Source of the DNA: Sulfurimonas sp.
GTDB lineage: Bacteria > Campylobacterota > Campylobacteria > Campylobacterales > Sulfurimonadaceae
Direction of reading: 5' to 3'
DNA: 6,426 nt
Assembly (NCBI GenBank): GCA_030646745.1
Contig: JAUSKV010000345.1
Span: 1 to 6,426 of the forward strand
Below the pieces are notes generated by a model. That model had not been told where the DNA came from. It did no database searches and saw nothing but the letters and a program-made list of their open reading frames with translations. Within the stretch, counting starts at the first letter, position 1; each line of letters starts with the position of its first letter. Made by a program: the position numbers and the translations under genes. Shown here one piece after another: positions 1 through 6,190 of the stretch.

Positions 1-325
1 CGGCAACTTCATCTCCTTGTTTTAATACAAAAAAACGAGTCTCATCACTATGTTTTAGAGGACGAAGTCCAAACTTAGTTCGAAGGTCGATTAAAGGTAT
101 AACAGAACCACGAAGGTTAAAAACACCCAAAACATAGGCAGGAGTTTGAGGAACTCTTGTCCATCTTATAGGCTTAATAATCTCTTGAATTGTTAAAATA
201 GGCACCGCATACTCTTCTTCACCTATAATAAATCCAACCAACTGAACTATATCAGCAGAGTGTTCTGTGGAGCCTATTTGTTGTTCGCCTTGTTTATTAA
301 TAATCTGTTTTAATTTATCACTCAT
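1..325 (-). CDS. cheW: Chemotaxis coupling protein CheW (C-terminus cut by window edge)
   Basis: CheW is a cytoplasmic adaptor that links methyl-accepting chemoreceptors to the P5 domain of CheA in the signalling array. The first 108 codons are visible, starting with an ATG at 325 (protein begins MSDKLKQIINKQGEQQ). After a polar N-terminal extension of about 25 residues comes the CheW beta-barrel: GEEEYAVPI near residues 35-43, IQEII 46-50, RVPQTP 57-62 and the family hallmark FNLRGSVIPLIDLR at 69-82. The frame is still open at base 1, so roughly the last third of a usual CheW (about 160-175 residues) is missing. Its ATG overlaps the cheA stop by one base (TAATG), which suggests translational coupling to cheA. 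Identity is secure from the motif and from the position directly after cheA. Confidence 0.95.
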   Translation of the reverse strand, partial: MSDKLKQIINKQGEQQIGSTEHSADIVQLVGFIIGEEEYAVPILTIQEIIKPIRWTRVPQTPAYVLGVFNLRGSVIPLIDLRTKFGLRPLKHSDETRFFVLKQGDEVA

Positions 326-2718
326 TATAAAAACTCCGATTTAAAATTCACATTTCTTTGAACTACGCTTGATAAATAATCCGCAGAATAAGGTTTTGTA
401 ATATATTCAACCATTCCCGATTCTACACCTCTCATTCTATCAGACTTACCTGTTCGAGATGTTACAGCAATTAAAGGAAGATTTTTATATTTATTATATT
501 TTTTAATCTCTCCAGCTAGTGTATAACCATCCATTCTTGGCATCTCTATATCAATGAGCATGGCATCGAAGTTATGGTCGCCCTGCTTTAGAACGTTTAG
601 CGCTTCCTGCCCATCGCCTGCTTCGACTATTGTAACACCTAAGGACTCTAGTGCTTTTCTCATAATCATTCTATCTGTTTTAGAATCATCCACTATCATA
701 ACTTTATAGTCACTCGCTCTTGATTTTTCTCTTTTTGAACTGGCACTTGTATCTTCAACCATAGCTTTTGCTTTTACGCCTTTTGCTATCTGCATAAGTG
801 CCGCTACATCAACAATTAAAGTGACACCGCCATCACCACGAATAGTTGCTCCGGCTATTCCCTCAATACCTTTTAAGTAGTCACCCATAGATTTGATAAC
901 TATCTCTTCTTGACCGACAAGAGTATCTACGATAAGCCCTAGCTTGCTTGAACCAAGCCCTAAGACAACCACATACGCATGTTCACCCGAGTCTAATATT
1001 CGCTCAACTTCAAAAATATCACCGATGTGCACCAAAGAGAGGACATCATCACGAAGTCTCATAACGGAGCGATTTTCAACTGTATATATCTCATCTTTAG
1101 AGATACGAACAGTCTCCAAAACAGATGCTAGAGGAATTGCGTAATGCTCCTCTTGAACGCCTACTAGAAGAGCCTGAATGATAGCGAGAGTTAAAGGAAT
1201 CTTTAACTTCATAGATGTTCCAACACCGATTTCACTTTCGATGTCAATGATGCCGTTAAGTTTTTCGATATTTGTTTTTACAACATCCATACCAACACCA
1301 CGACCAGAGACACTTGTTACTGCTGCAGCCGTTGAAAATCCCGGTTTAAAGATAAGTGCAAATGACTCTTTGTCGCTCAGAACATCCGCTTCAGCTTCAG
1401 TAATAATACCTTTTTCAACTGACTTGTTTTTTAACATCTCAGGGTCAAGACCTTTACCGTCATCATCTATTTGAATAACGATAGCATTACCCTCATTGTA
1501 TGCTTTGAGGGTAATTGTGCCGGATTCAGTTTTTCCTGCTGCTACACGAATATCTGGGGTCTCCACACCGTGGTCACATGAATTTCTAATAATGTGAACT
1601 AACGGGTCGCCAATCTCTTCAACAATTGATTTGTCAAGTTCTGTATCTTCACCAGAAATTTCAAGTTCTATCTTCTTGTTCAATTCACGGCTTAAATCAC
1701 GAATCATCCTTGGAAATTTATTAAACACTTTTCCAATCGGCAACATTCTGGTCTTCATAACCGCTATCTGAAGATCTGTTGTAACAAGAGAAACAATAGA
1801 AACAACTTGATTCAGCTCTTCCAAGAACTCTTCACCCTCGTATCTCTCTTCAACATCTACATTGATTTTAATCAAACGGTTTTTTGCCAGAACCAGTTCT
1901 CCGATAAGATTCATCAGGTGGTCAAGTCTTTTAACATCCACACGAATTGTCTGTTCAACTACTGTCGGAGCTCTTGTTGCAGGAGCTGCCGCTTTTGCAT
2001 CTTCCTCGTCCTGCTTCGCTTTAGCTGCGGCTCTTGGAGAGGCTTGAACGGCCACAGGAGCCGGAGCCGGTGTAGGTTTTGGTGCCGGCTTAGATTCAAC
2101 TTCATTCATTGGTTCAGGCGGAGCTTCAGGAACACTCTCCCCTGCTGCTATTTTTGCTGCTCTTTTTGCTTTGTCTTGGTCTTGTCTCTCTTTCAAAAGT
2201 CTCTCAATTTCAGCTTCTACTTCATCAGCACCCATGCTGTCGTAATCTGGCTCATCTTGATTAACCTTTGGCTCTTCAACTATCTTCTCTTCGACTATCG
2301 GAGCTACAGCAACAGGAGTATGCACATCTCCGCTTCCGCCACTGATTTTATCAAGTCTTTTTACGCACTCGCCAACTTCAATTCCTCCATCAGAACTTGT
2401 ATCTCTGATTCTAGAGAGAAGAGATTTCATTAAATCTATAGATTCTAAAACAACATCCATAACTTCTGCAGTAATAGCGAGTTCACCATGTCTGGCTTTG
2501 TTTAAAACATCTTCCATGTGATGCGTAAGATGCGTCAATACATCAAAATTTAAAAATGACGAAGCACCCTTCACTGTATGTGCAACACGAAAAATTCCGT
2601 TTAAAAGCTCTAAGTCATCCGGTCTTGATTCTAGCTCCACCAAATCTTGGTCTAACTGTTCTATCAACTCAAAAGATTCAACTAAAAAATCTTGTAATAT
2701 TTCCTGAAATTCATCCAT
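325..2718 (-). CDS. cheA: Chemotaxis histidine kinase CheA with C-terminal receiver domain
   Basis: This is the central cytoplasmic kinase of chemotaxis. It autophosphorylates under receptor control and passes phosphate to response regulators. The protein is 797 residues long if read from the ATG at 2718. P1 (Hpt) covers residues 1 to about 105, with the phosphorylated His47 in VAHTVKGASSF. Residues about 110-250 are a charged, then Pro/Ala-rich linker with no recognisable P2 domain. The P3 dimerisation helices start near 255 (RVDVKRLDHLMNLIGELVLA). The P4 ATPase shows an N box with HIIRNSCDHGVE (375-386), a DDDGKGLD box (418-425) and GRGVGMD (472-478). P5 (CheW-like) spans about 508-645. A receiver domain fills about 671-790, with acidic pair Asp677/Asp678, phospho-acceptor Asp723 (LIDIEMP), Thr753 and Lys775. 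All key residues are present. An upstream in-frame TTG at 2724 was rejected because it is only 1 base from the Shine-Dalgarno. Ten bases separate it from cheV. The CheA-receiver fusion is typical of Campylobacterota. Confidence 0.97.
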   Translation of the reverse strand: MDEFQEILQDFLVESFELIEQLDQDLVELESRPDDLELLNGIFRVAHTVKGASSFLNFDVLTHLTHHMEDVLNKARHGELAITAEVMDVVLESIDLMKSLLSRIRDTSSDGGIEVGECVKRLDKISGGSGDVHTPVAVAPIVEEKIVEEPKVNQDEPDYDSMGADEVEAEIERLLKERQDQDKAKRAAKIAAGESVPEAPPEPMNEVESKPAPKPTPAPAPVAVQASPRAAAKAKQDEEDAKAAAPATRAPTVVEQTIRVDVKRLDHLMNLIGELVLAKNRLIKINVDVEERYEGEEFLEELNQVVSIVSLVTTDLQIAVMKTRMLPIGKVFNKFPRMIRDLSRELNKKIELEISGEDTELDKSIVEEIGDPLVHIIRNSCDHGVETPDIRVAAGKTESGTITLKAYNEGNAIVIQIDDDGKGLDPEMLKNKSVEKGIITEAEADVLSDKESFALIFKPGFSTAAAVTSVSGRGVGMDVVKTNIEKLNGIIDIESEIGVGTSMKLKIPLTLAIIQALLVGVQEEHYAIPLASVLETVRISKDEIYTVENRSVMRLRDDVLSLVHIGDIFEVERILDSGEHAYVVVLGLGSSKLGLIVDTLVGQEEIVIKSMGDYLKGIEGIAGATIRGDGGVTLIVDVAALMQIAKGVKAKAMVEDTSASSKREKSRASDYKVMIVDDSKTDRMIMRKALESLGVTIVEAGDGQEALNVLKQGDHNFDAMLIDIEMPRMDGYTLAGEIKKYNKYKNLPLIAVTSRTGKSDRMRGVESGMVEYITKPYSADYLSSVVQRNVNFKSEFL
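334..337 (-). promoter_or_regulatory. Ribosome binding site of cheW
   Basis: On the minus strand GGAG (within TCGGAG) lies 8 bases before the ATG at 325. It sits inside the last codons of cheA, so ribosomes ending cheA would stop on top of the cheW start. Confidence 0.7.
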
Positions 2719-2725
2719 ATTCAAA

Positions 2726-2730
2726 CTCCT
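2726..2730 (-). promoter_or_regulatory. Ribosome binding site of cheA, decides its start
   Basis: A perfect AGGAG on the minus strand overlaps the cheV stop codon (TAGGAG) and stands 7 bases before the ATG at 2718. The alternative TTG at 2724 would be only 1 base away, so the ATG is the better start. Confidence 0.8.
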
Positions 2731-3667
2731 ACTTTATATGTGCACGAACGACTCGTGCTACTTCATCATAAAATGAAGCTGCTTCAAACTTAACCAAATA
2801 AGCCTCTCCGCCAGCTTTTTTTCCTCTGCCTTCACTAAAACTATCGCTTATGGATGAGTTAAATATAATCGGTATATTATTGAACCTCGTATCCTCTTTA
2901 ACATTCGCTGCAAAGTGAAAACCATCCATTTTCGGCATTTCAACATCCGATATTATAAGTTTTAAACGGCTAGAGATATCTTTACCATACGCATCATATA
3001 GATTTTCTAATTTTTCTAATCCATCTTCACCGTCTGTAGCTTCAACCACTTCAAAGCCCATTTTCACAAGAGCCTCTTTGACAATCTTTCTAGCAGTCGA
3101 ACTATCATCTAAAACAAGGACTAGTCCGTCAAAGGAGTCTAGCTCTTGCGAAACATAATTAATATCAGGTTCATAAAGTCCCAAATCTTGCACTACACTC
3201 TCTAAATCTAAAATAAGCAGCACATTATCATTTTCTATCATTGTAACGCCGGTGATTTTACTTCCATCAATAGAACCTGAACCGCTTCCGAATGTTGATG
3301 GCTCTATATCGCTCCAGTTGATTCTTCTTATCCTTTTTGCTTCATGAACGATGAAGCCGATAAGAACATTATTGAACTCGGTAACTATTATTCTTGATTT
3401 TTCTTCAATTCCCTCAGGTGCTGTAATACCCATCCATTTTGCAAGGTTAACAACAGGTATTACCGTACTTCTTAAATCAAAAATACCCTCTATATAATCT
3501 GGCGTTCCCGGCAGCTCTGTTAACTTTGGAATACGAATAATTTCACGGACTTTTGAGACATTAATCCCATAAATCCCCTCATATATTTCACCGTCTTCCT
3601 CTTTTAATATGCGAAAATCAACAAGTTCCATTTCATTGGAGCCGACTTTTAGTGCACTATCATCCAT
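2729..3667 (-). CDS. cheV: Chemotaxis protein CheV (CheW-receiver fusion)
   Basis: CheV couples receptors to CheA through a CheW-like domain and can be phosphorylated by CheA on its receiver domain, which is thought to tune coupling or act in adaptation. The protein has 312 residues, usual for the family. Residues about 12-165 are the CheW domain, with IDYIEG-like and FDLRSTVIPVVNLAKW (63-78) motifs and a flexible GSGSGSIDGS loop at 127-136. Residues about 181-312 are the receiver: acidic pair Asp187/Asp188 in LDDSSTARKIV, phospho-acceptor Asp241 in ISDVEMPKMDGF, and conserved Lys293. The usual Thr switch position is Ser271, and Lys293 is followed by Phe, not the common Pro. The ATG at 3667 has AAGGA 9 bases upstream, and only 2 bases separate it from the phosphoesterase stop. 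Campylobacterota often carry several CheV proteins, so I do not assign a CheV1/2/3 number, although the place next to cheA-cheW resembles H. pylori cheV3. Confidence 0.95.
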   Translation of the reverse strand: MDDSALKVGSNEMELVDFRILKEEDGEIYEGIYGINVSKVREIIRIPKLTELPGTPDYIEGIFDLRSTVIPVVNLAKWMGITAPEGIEEKSRIIVTEFNNVLIGFIVHEAKRIRRINWSDIEPSTFGSGSGSIDGSKITGVTMIENDNVLLILDLESVVQDLGLYEPDINYVSQELDSFDGLVLVLDDSSTARKIVKEALVKMGFEVVEATDGEDGLEKLENLYDAYGKDISSRLKLIISDVEMPKMDGFHFAANVKEDTRFNNIPIIFNSSISDSFSEGRGKKAGGEAYLVKFEAASFYDEVARVVRAHIK

Positions 3668-3669
3668 TC

Positions 3670-4407
3670 TTACTTATCCTTAAAGAAAATATTTTCTTCT
3701 AGCAACTCTACTTCTTTGGACGATTTTACAATAAAATATCTTTGATTGCAAGCAAAAGCCCCCAGATTCGTATATCTGAAATTATCAAACTTTATACTTC
3801 TGTTTTGATGAAAATGTCCCTCCACAAAATAGTTGCACTTATATTTGTTACTTAATCTTTTTACTATAAATGTATCAAATCCGACAAACTCTCTGCAATC
3901 ATTTTTTTTACTCAAATAGCTATCGAGTTTTTTTAAAATCAAATTACTGCTTATAAAATTCACAGCTCTTAGAAGGAGTAAAACCAAAGGGTTTCTAATT
4001 ATGAATGTATATATTTTGTATCCCACATCCTCTCCAAAATCACCATGGGCGAGCATTACAACTTTGTCATTATATTTACATACCAATGGCTGCTGTTTGA
4101 TTGAGAACACCTTGGCATGCGGAAAGATGTTTTTTAAATTAAAGTCATGATTTCCCTCCAGATAGATTAGCTCTATCTCTTGTGAAATCTCATTTAAAAG
4201 CTTTATCGCCTCTTCATTTATTTTTTGAGTATATGGGATTGCACCAAAAAGAGTGTCGAATATATCGCCCAGAAATAGGAGCTGAGTGGGTTGTAGTTTT
4301 TTTGAGTGAATCTCTTTTAGAAAACTTAAAAGGTGTGGACGGAGGTGTGAGTAGTGTGCATCTGCAACAACAAATGCACCCTCTTTAATCTCAATATTAT
4401 GGGACAT
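3670..4407 (-). CDS. Calcineurin-like metallophosphoesterase, LpxH-related
   Basis: This is a 245-residue protein of the calcineurin-like phosphoesterase superfamily, with a complete set of likely dimetal ligands: Asp16 and His18 (VADAHYS), Asp48 (GDIFD), Asn86 (GNHD), His121 (AHGD), His198 and His200 (EGHFH). Length and ligand spacing closely follow LpxH, the UDP-2,3-diacylglucosamine pyrophosphatase of lipid A synthesis. A hydrophobic stretch at about 135-161 sits where LpxH has its membrane-associated lid helices. One difference matters: from memory, true LpxH has Arg in place of His in this motif (GNRD), whereas this protein keeps the general GNHD. The epsilon group is also known to use another enzyme, LpxJ, for that step. 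So the fold is sure but the substrate is open, and I give no gene symbol. The ATG overlaps the end of argC by 11 bases and has no good Shine-Dalgarno (nearest AGGA-type match about 17 bases away), suggesting coupled translation. Confidence 0.88.
   Translation of the reverse strand: MSHNIEIKEGAFVVADAHYSHLRPHLLSFLKEIHSKKLQPTQLLFLGDIFDTLFGAIPYTQKINEEAIKLLNEISQEIELIYLEGNHDFNLKNIFPHAKVFSIKQQPLVCKYNDKVVMLAHGDFGEDVGYKIYTFIIRNPLVLLLLRAVNFISSNLILKKLDSYLSKKNDCREFVGFDTFIVKRLSNKYKCNYFVEGHFHQNRSIKFDNFRYTNLGAFACNQRYFIVKSSKEVELLEENIFFKDK
3677..3681 (-). promoter_or_regulatory. Ribosome binding site of cheV
   Basis: AAGGA on the minus strand lies 9 bases before the cheV ATG, within the last sense codons of the upstream phosphoesterase gene. 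This supports the start at 3667. Confidence 0.6.
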
Positions 4408-5401
4408 AAGCGATATTTGAAATTCCTAGGGACTCATTAAGCCCCATCATCAGATTTGCATTTACGACAGCCTGAGATGAAGACCCACGAAGTAAGTTAT
4501 CTATGGAACTTGATATAAACAAAATTTTACCTCTTTGTTGTACATAAATATCGCAAAAGTTGGTTCCAGCTGTATTTTTCATGTCAACTGGGTTTTTGCT
4601 GATTCGAACGAAAGGTTCATCTTTATAAAACTCTTTTAAAACTTCTTCTGCATCAAAATTTTGAGTTACTTGCAGATATATAGATGAAATCATTCCTCTA
4701 GTTAAAGGAACTATATGAGGAACAAAACTTACTTCATCAAAAGGAATATTTAACTTTTGTGCTATTTCGGGAGCATGTCTATGAACAAAAGGATTGTAAG
4801 AAAATAAATTGTCATTTACATTCACAAAATGAGTGACATCGCTTAACTTTTTACCGGCTCCGCTGACACCAGTTTTTGCATCAATAATAATAGGGCTACT
4901 TTCTATTCTTTTCGATAAAAAAGGAAGCATCCCTAAAATTGCAGAAGTTGGATAACAGCCAGGATTTGCTACAAGTGAAGCGGATTTTATCTCTTTTCGA
5001 AATAGTTCAGGAAGTCCATAAACAGCATTTTTTAAATTTTCTATATCCGTATGAGGACAATAAAACTCTTCATATACATCTTGTGTAAGTCTGTAATCAG
5101 CCGAGAAATCAACAATTTTAACACCTAAAGCCATAAGAGGTTTTACGTAGTCCATCGCTGTTTTATGAGGAACTGCTAAAAAAACAAGTTCACATTTTTT
5201 TGCAACCTCTTTTATATCAGCTTTCTCTACATCACACTCATACACTTTTGCCAAGGATGGGTGAAGCTCACTCAGAGTAGTTCCCCCCTCGGAGTTTGCA
5301 ACATAGTTAAGATGAAATTTTGGGTGATTTATAAGAATTTTAACAAGTTCTAAGCCGGTGTATCCGCTTGCACCGATAATTCCGACATTAATTGCACTCA
5401 A
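4397..5401 (-). CDS. argC: N-acetyl-gamma-glutamyl-phosphate reductase ArgC
   Basis: ArgC catalyses the NADPH-dependent reduction of N-acetyl-glutamyl phosphate to N-acetylglutamate semialdehyde, the third step of arginine synthesis, in the cytoplasm. The protein has 334 residues from the chosen start, normal for the family. The N-terminal dinucleotide-binding motif is GIIGASGYTG (7-16). The catalytic Cys149 lies in VANPGCYPTS. The conserved HRHAPEI (207-213) and PHIVPLTRGM (228-237) supply the usual active-site and substrate residues. I chose the TTG at 5401 because a perfect AGGAG ends 7 bases before it. The in-frame TTG at 5407 is only 1 base from that site, and no in-frame ATG lies before the GxxGASG motif. 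It overlaps greA by 14 bases and the phosphoesterase by 11. No arg genes are visible beside it, so the arginine pathway is scattered in this genome as far as the window shows. Confidence 0.95.
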   Translation of the reverse strand: MSAINVGIIGASGYTGLELVKILINHPKFHLNYVANSEGGTTLSELHPSLAKVYECDVEKADIKEVAKKCELVFLAVPHKTAMDYVKPLMALGVKIVDFSADYRLTQDVYEEFYCPHTDIENLKNAVYGLPELFRKEIKSASLVANPGCYPTSAILGMLPFLSKRIESSPIIIDAKTGVSGAGKKLSDVTHFVNVNDNLFSYNPFVHRHAPEIAQKLNIPFDEVSFVPHIVPLTRGMISSIYLQVTQNFDAEEVLKEFYKDEPFVRISKNPVDMKNTAGTNFCDIYVQQRGKILFISSSIDNLLRGSSSQAVVNANLMMGLNESLGISNIAYVP

Positions 5402-5885
5402 ACACAATCTCCTGATATTTCACTTCAAGTATCTCATACTCTTTTTCACCGTTTGGAAGTTTCGCTTTAAAATCATCGCCCTCTTCTCTTCCTAAAAGCT
5501 GCTTAGCCAAAGGAGAAGCGAACGAAATCAGCCCAATATCAGGGTTACTTTCACATCCACCCACAATCACATAGGTTATCTCTTCATCCGTTTCCAAATC
5601 GCACAAAACTACAGTCGAACCAAAGCTAATACGGGCATGTTCAAGCTCTGAGGGGTCAACTATCTGAGCAGAACCGATAATGTCAGCCAATTCAATAAGT
5701 CGCCCATCAATAAGTCTCTGTTGCTCTTTTGCGGCATGATATTCAGCATTCTCTTTTAAGTCACCATGTTCAAGTGCCTCTTCAATATCTCTCACTGTTT
5801 GCGGTCTTTTTACACTCTTTAAATCTTTCATCTCAGCCTGAAGTTTGGCATAACCAAAAACTGTCATAGGTTCAATTCTTTCCAT
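5388..5885 (-). CDS. greA: Transcription elongation factor GreA
   Basis: GreA enters the secondary channel of RNA polymerase and stimulates cleavage of the 3' end of backtracked transcripts, restarting stalled complexes. The protein has 165 residues, a usual length. The N-terminal coiled coil (about 8-80) carries the hallmark tip GDLKENAEYHAAKEQQ, with Asp42 and Glu45 matching the acidic residues that hold the catalytic Mg2+ in E. coli GreA (Asp41, Glu44). The C-terminal FKBP-like globular domain (about 85-160) includes ISFASPLAKQLLGREEGD and ends with a YEILEVKY strand. The ATG at 5885 is preceded by AAGAG at 7 bases. The start EPMT..GY resembles other GreA proteins. It follows the small four-cysteine gene after 35 bases and overlaps argC by 14 bases. 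Confidence 0.96.
   Translation of the reverse strand: MERIEPMTVFGYAKLQAEMKDLKSVKRPQTVRDIEEALEHGDLKENAEYHAAKEQQRLIDGRLIELADIIGSAQIVDPSELEHARISFGSTVVLCDLETDEEITYVIVGGCESNPDIGLISFASPLAKQLLGREEGDDFKAKLPNGEKEYEILEVKYQEIVFECN
5409..5413 (-). promoter_or_regulatory. Ribosome binding site of argC, decides its TTG start
   Basis: AGGAG on the minus strand lies inside the last codons of greA, 7 bases before the TTG at 5401. The TTG at 5407 would leave only 1 base of spacing, so it is not favoured. Confidence 0.7.
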
Positions 5886-5920
5886 AATGGTTCTCTTTTA
5901 TTTAGATTTTTAGTGAGTGA

Positions 5921-6190
5921 TTATATCGAAAGTTGTTTTATAGTTGGTTTCATGGCGGATAAATCAAAATTTATTATTTCACTCTCACACATGATTGTGA
6001 CTACACACCCTTTTTTACTTACACCTTTTGGCATGTGAATATCTTGTAAAAGTTCTCTATTTTCACCCGTCATAGGGTCGTTTGCGAAAAGTGTTTCTTC
6101 TTTTATATAAAATATTCTTCCTCCGCCGCAGCCATCACCGATGATGCCCTCACAAACAAGCGGAGAGTTCAAATCAAAACCATGAATCAT
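5921..6190 (-). CDS. Small four-cysteine protein of unknown function
   Basis: This is an 89-residue protein I do not recognise with confidence. It has no signal peptide or membrane segment and looks mostly beta-stranded. Near the N-terminus is a striking Gly-rich stretch, CEGIIGDGCGGGRIF (13-27), with Cys13 and Cys21. A second pair, Cys62 and Cys68, lies in GCVVTIMCES. Four cysteines in two spaced pairs could bind a metal or form redox pairs, but the spacings (CX7C and CX5C) match no zinc or iron-sulfur motif I can name. The gene looks real: AGAGGA lies 8 bases before its ATG, its start overlaps the upstream gene by 17 bases, and it fits the same strand and operon, 35 bases before greA. Function remains open; it may act in the cytoplasm. 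Confidence 0.75.
   Translation of the reverse strand: MIHGFDLNSPLVCEGIIGDGCGGGRIFYIKEETLFANDPMTGENRELLQDIHMPKGVSKKGCVVTIMCESEIINFDLSAMKPTIKQLSI

Noticed and set aside
944..1474. Two shorter plus-strand open frames inside cheA
   Set aside because: Both are antisense to conserved P4 and P5 coding sequence and show no recognisable protein features.
2057..2090. Short GAGCCG/GTGCCG-type repeats
   Set aside because: They are simply the codons of the Pro/Ala-rich CheA linker, not a mobile or regulatory repeat.
1807..2433. A 208-codon open frame on the plus strand
   Set aside because: It lies fully antisense to the cheA linker and P1 region. Its protein is a low-complexity mix of Arg, Ser, Cys and Phe created by the reverse of Ala/Pro/Glu codons, with no domain and no support as a gene.
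2719..2724. TTG at 2724 as the cheA start
   Set aside because: It is only 1 base from the Shine-Dalgarno, whereas the ATG at 2718 has an ideal 7-base spacing and matches the usual MDEF-type N-terminus.
4201..4228. Possible sigma-28 type promoter (GGCGATAA on the minus strand) inside the phosphoesterase gene, upstream of cheV
   Set aside because: The -10-like element is good, but the -35 side is only CTCA at 15 bases or TCAA at 14 bases. It would leave a leader of over 500 bases, and the bases encode an ordinary EEAIK segment. Chance match is more likely.
5886..5920. The 35-base gap before greA as a promoter or terminator
   Set aside because: It is A/T-rich and holds the greA ribosome binding site, but I see no hairpin with a T-run and no paired -35/-10 elements.
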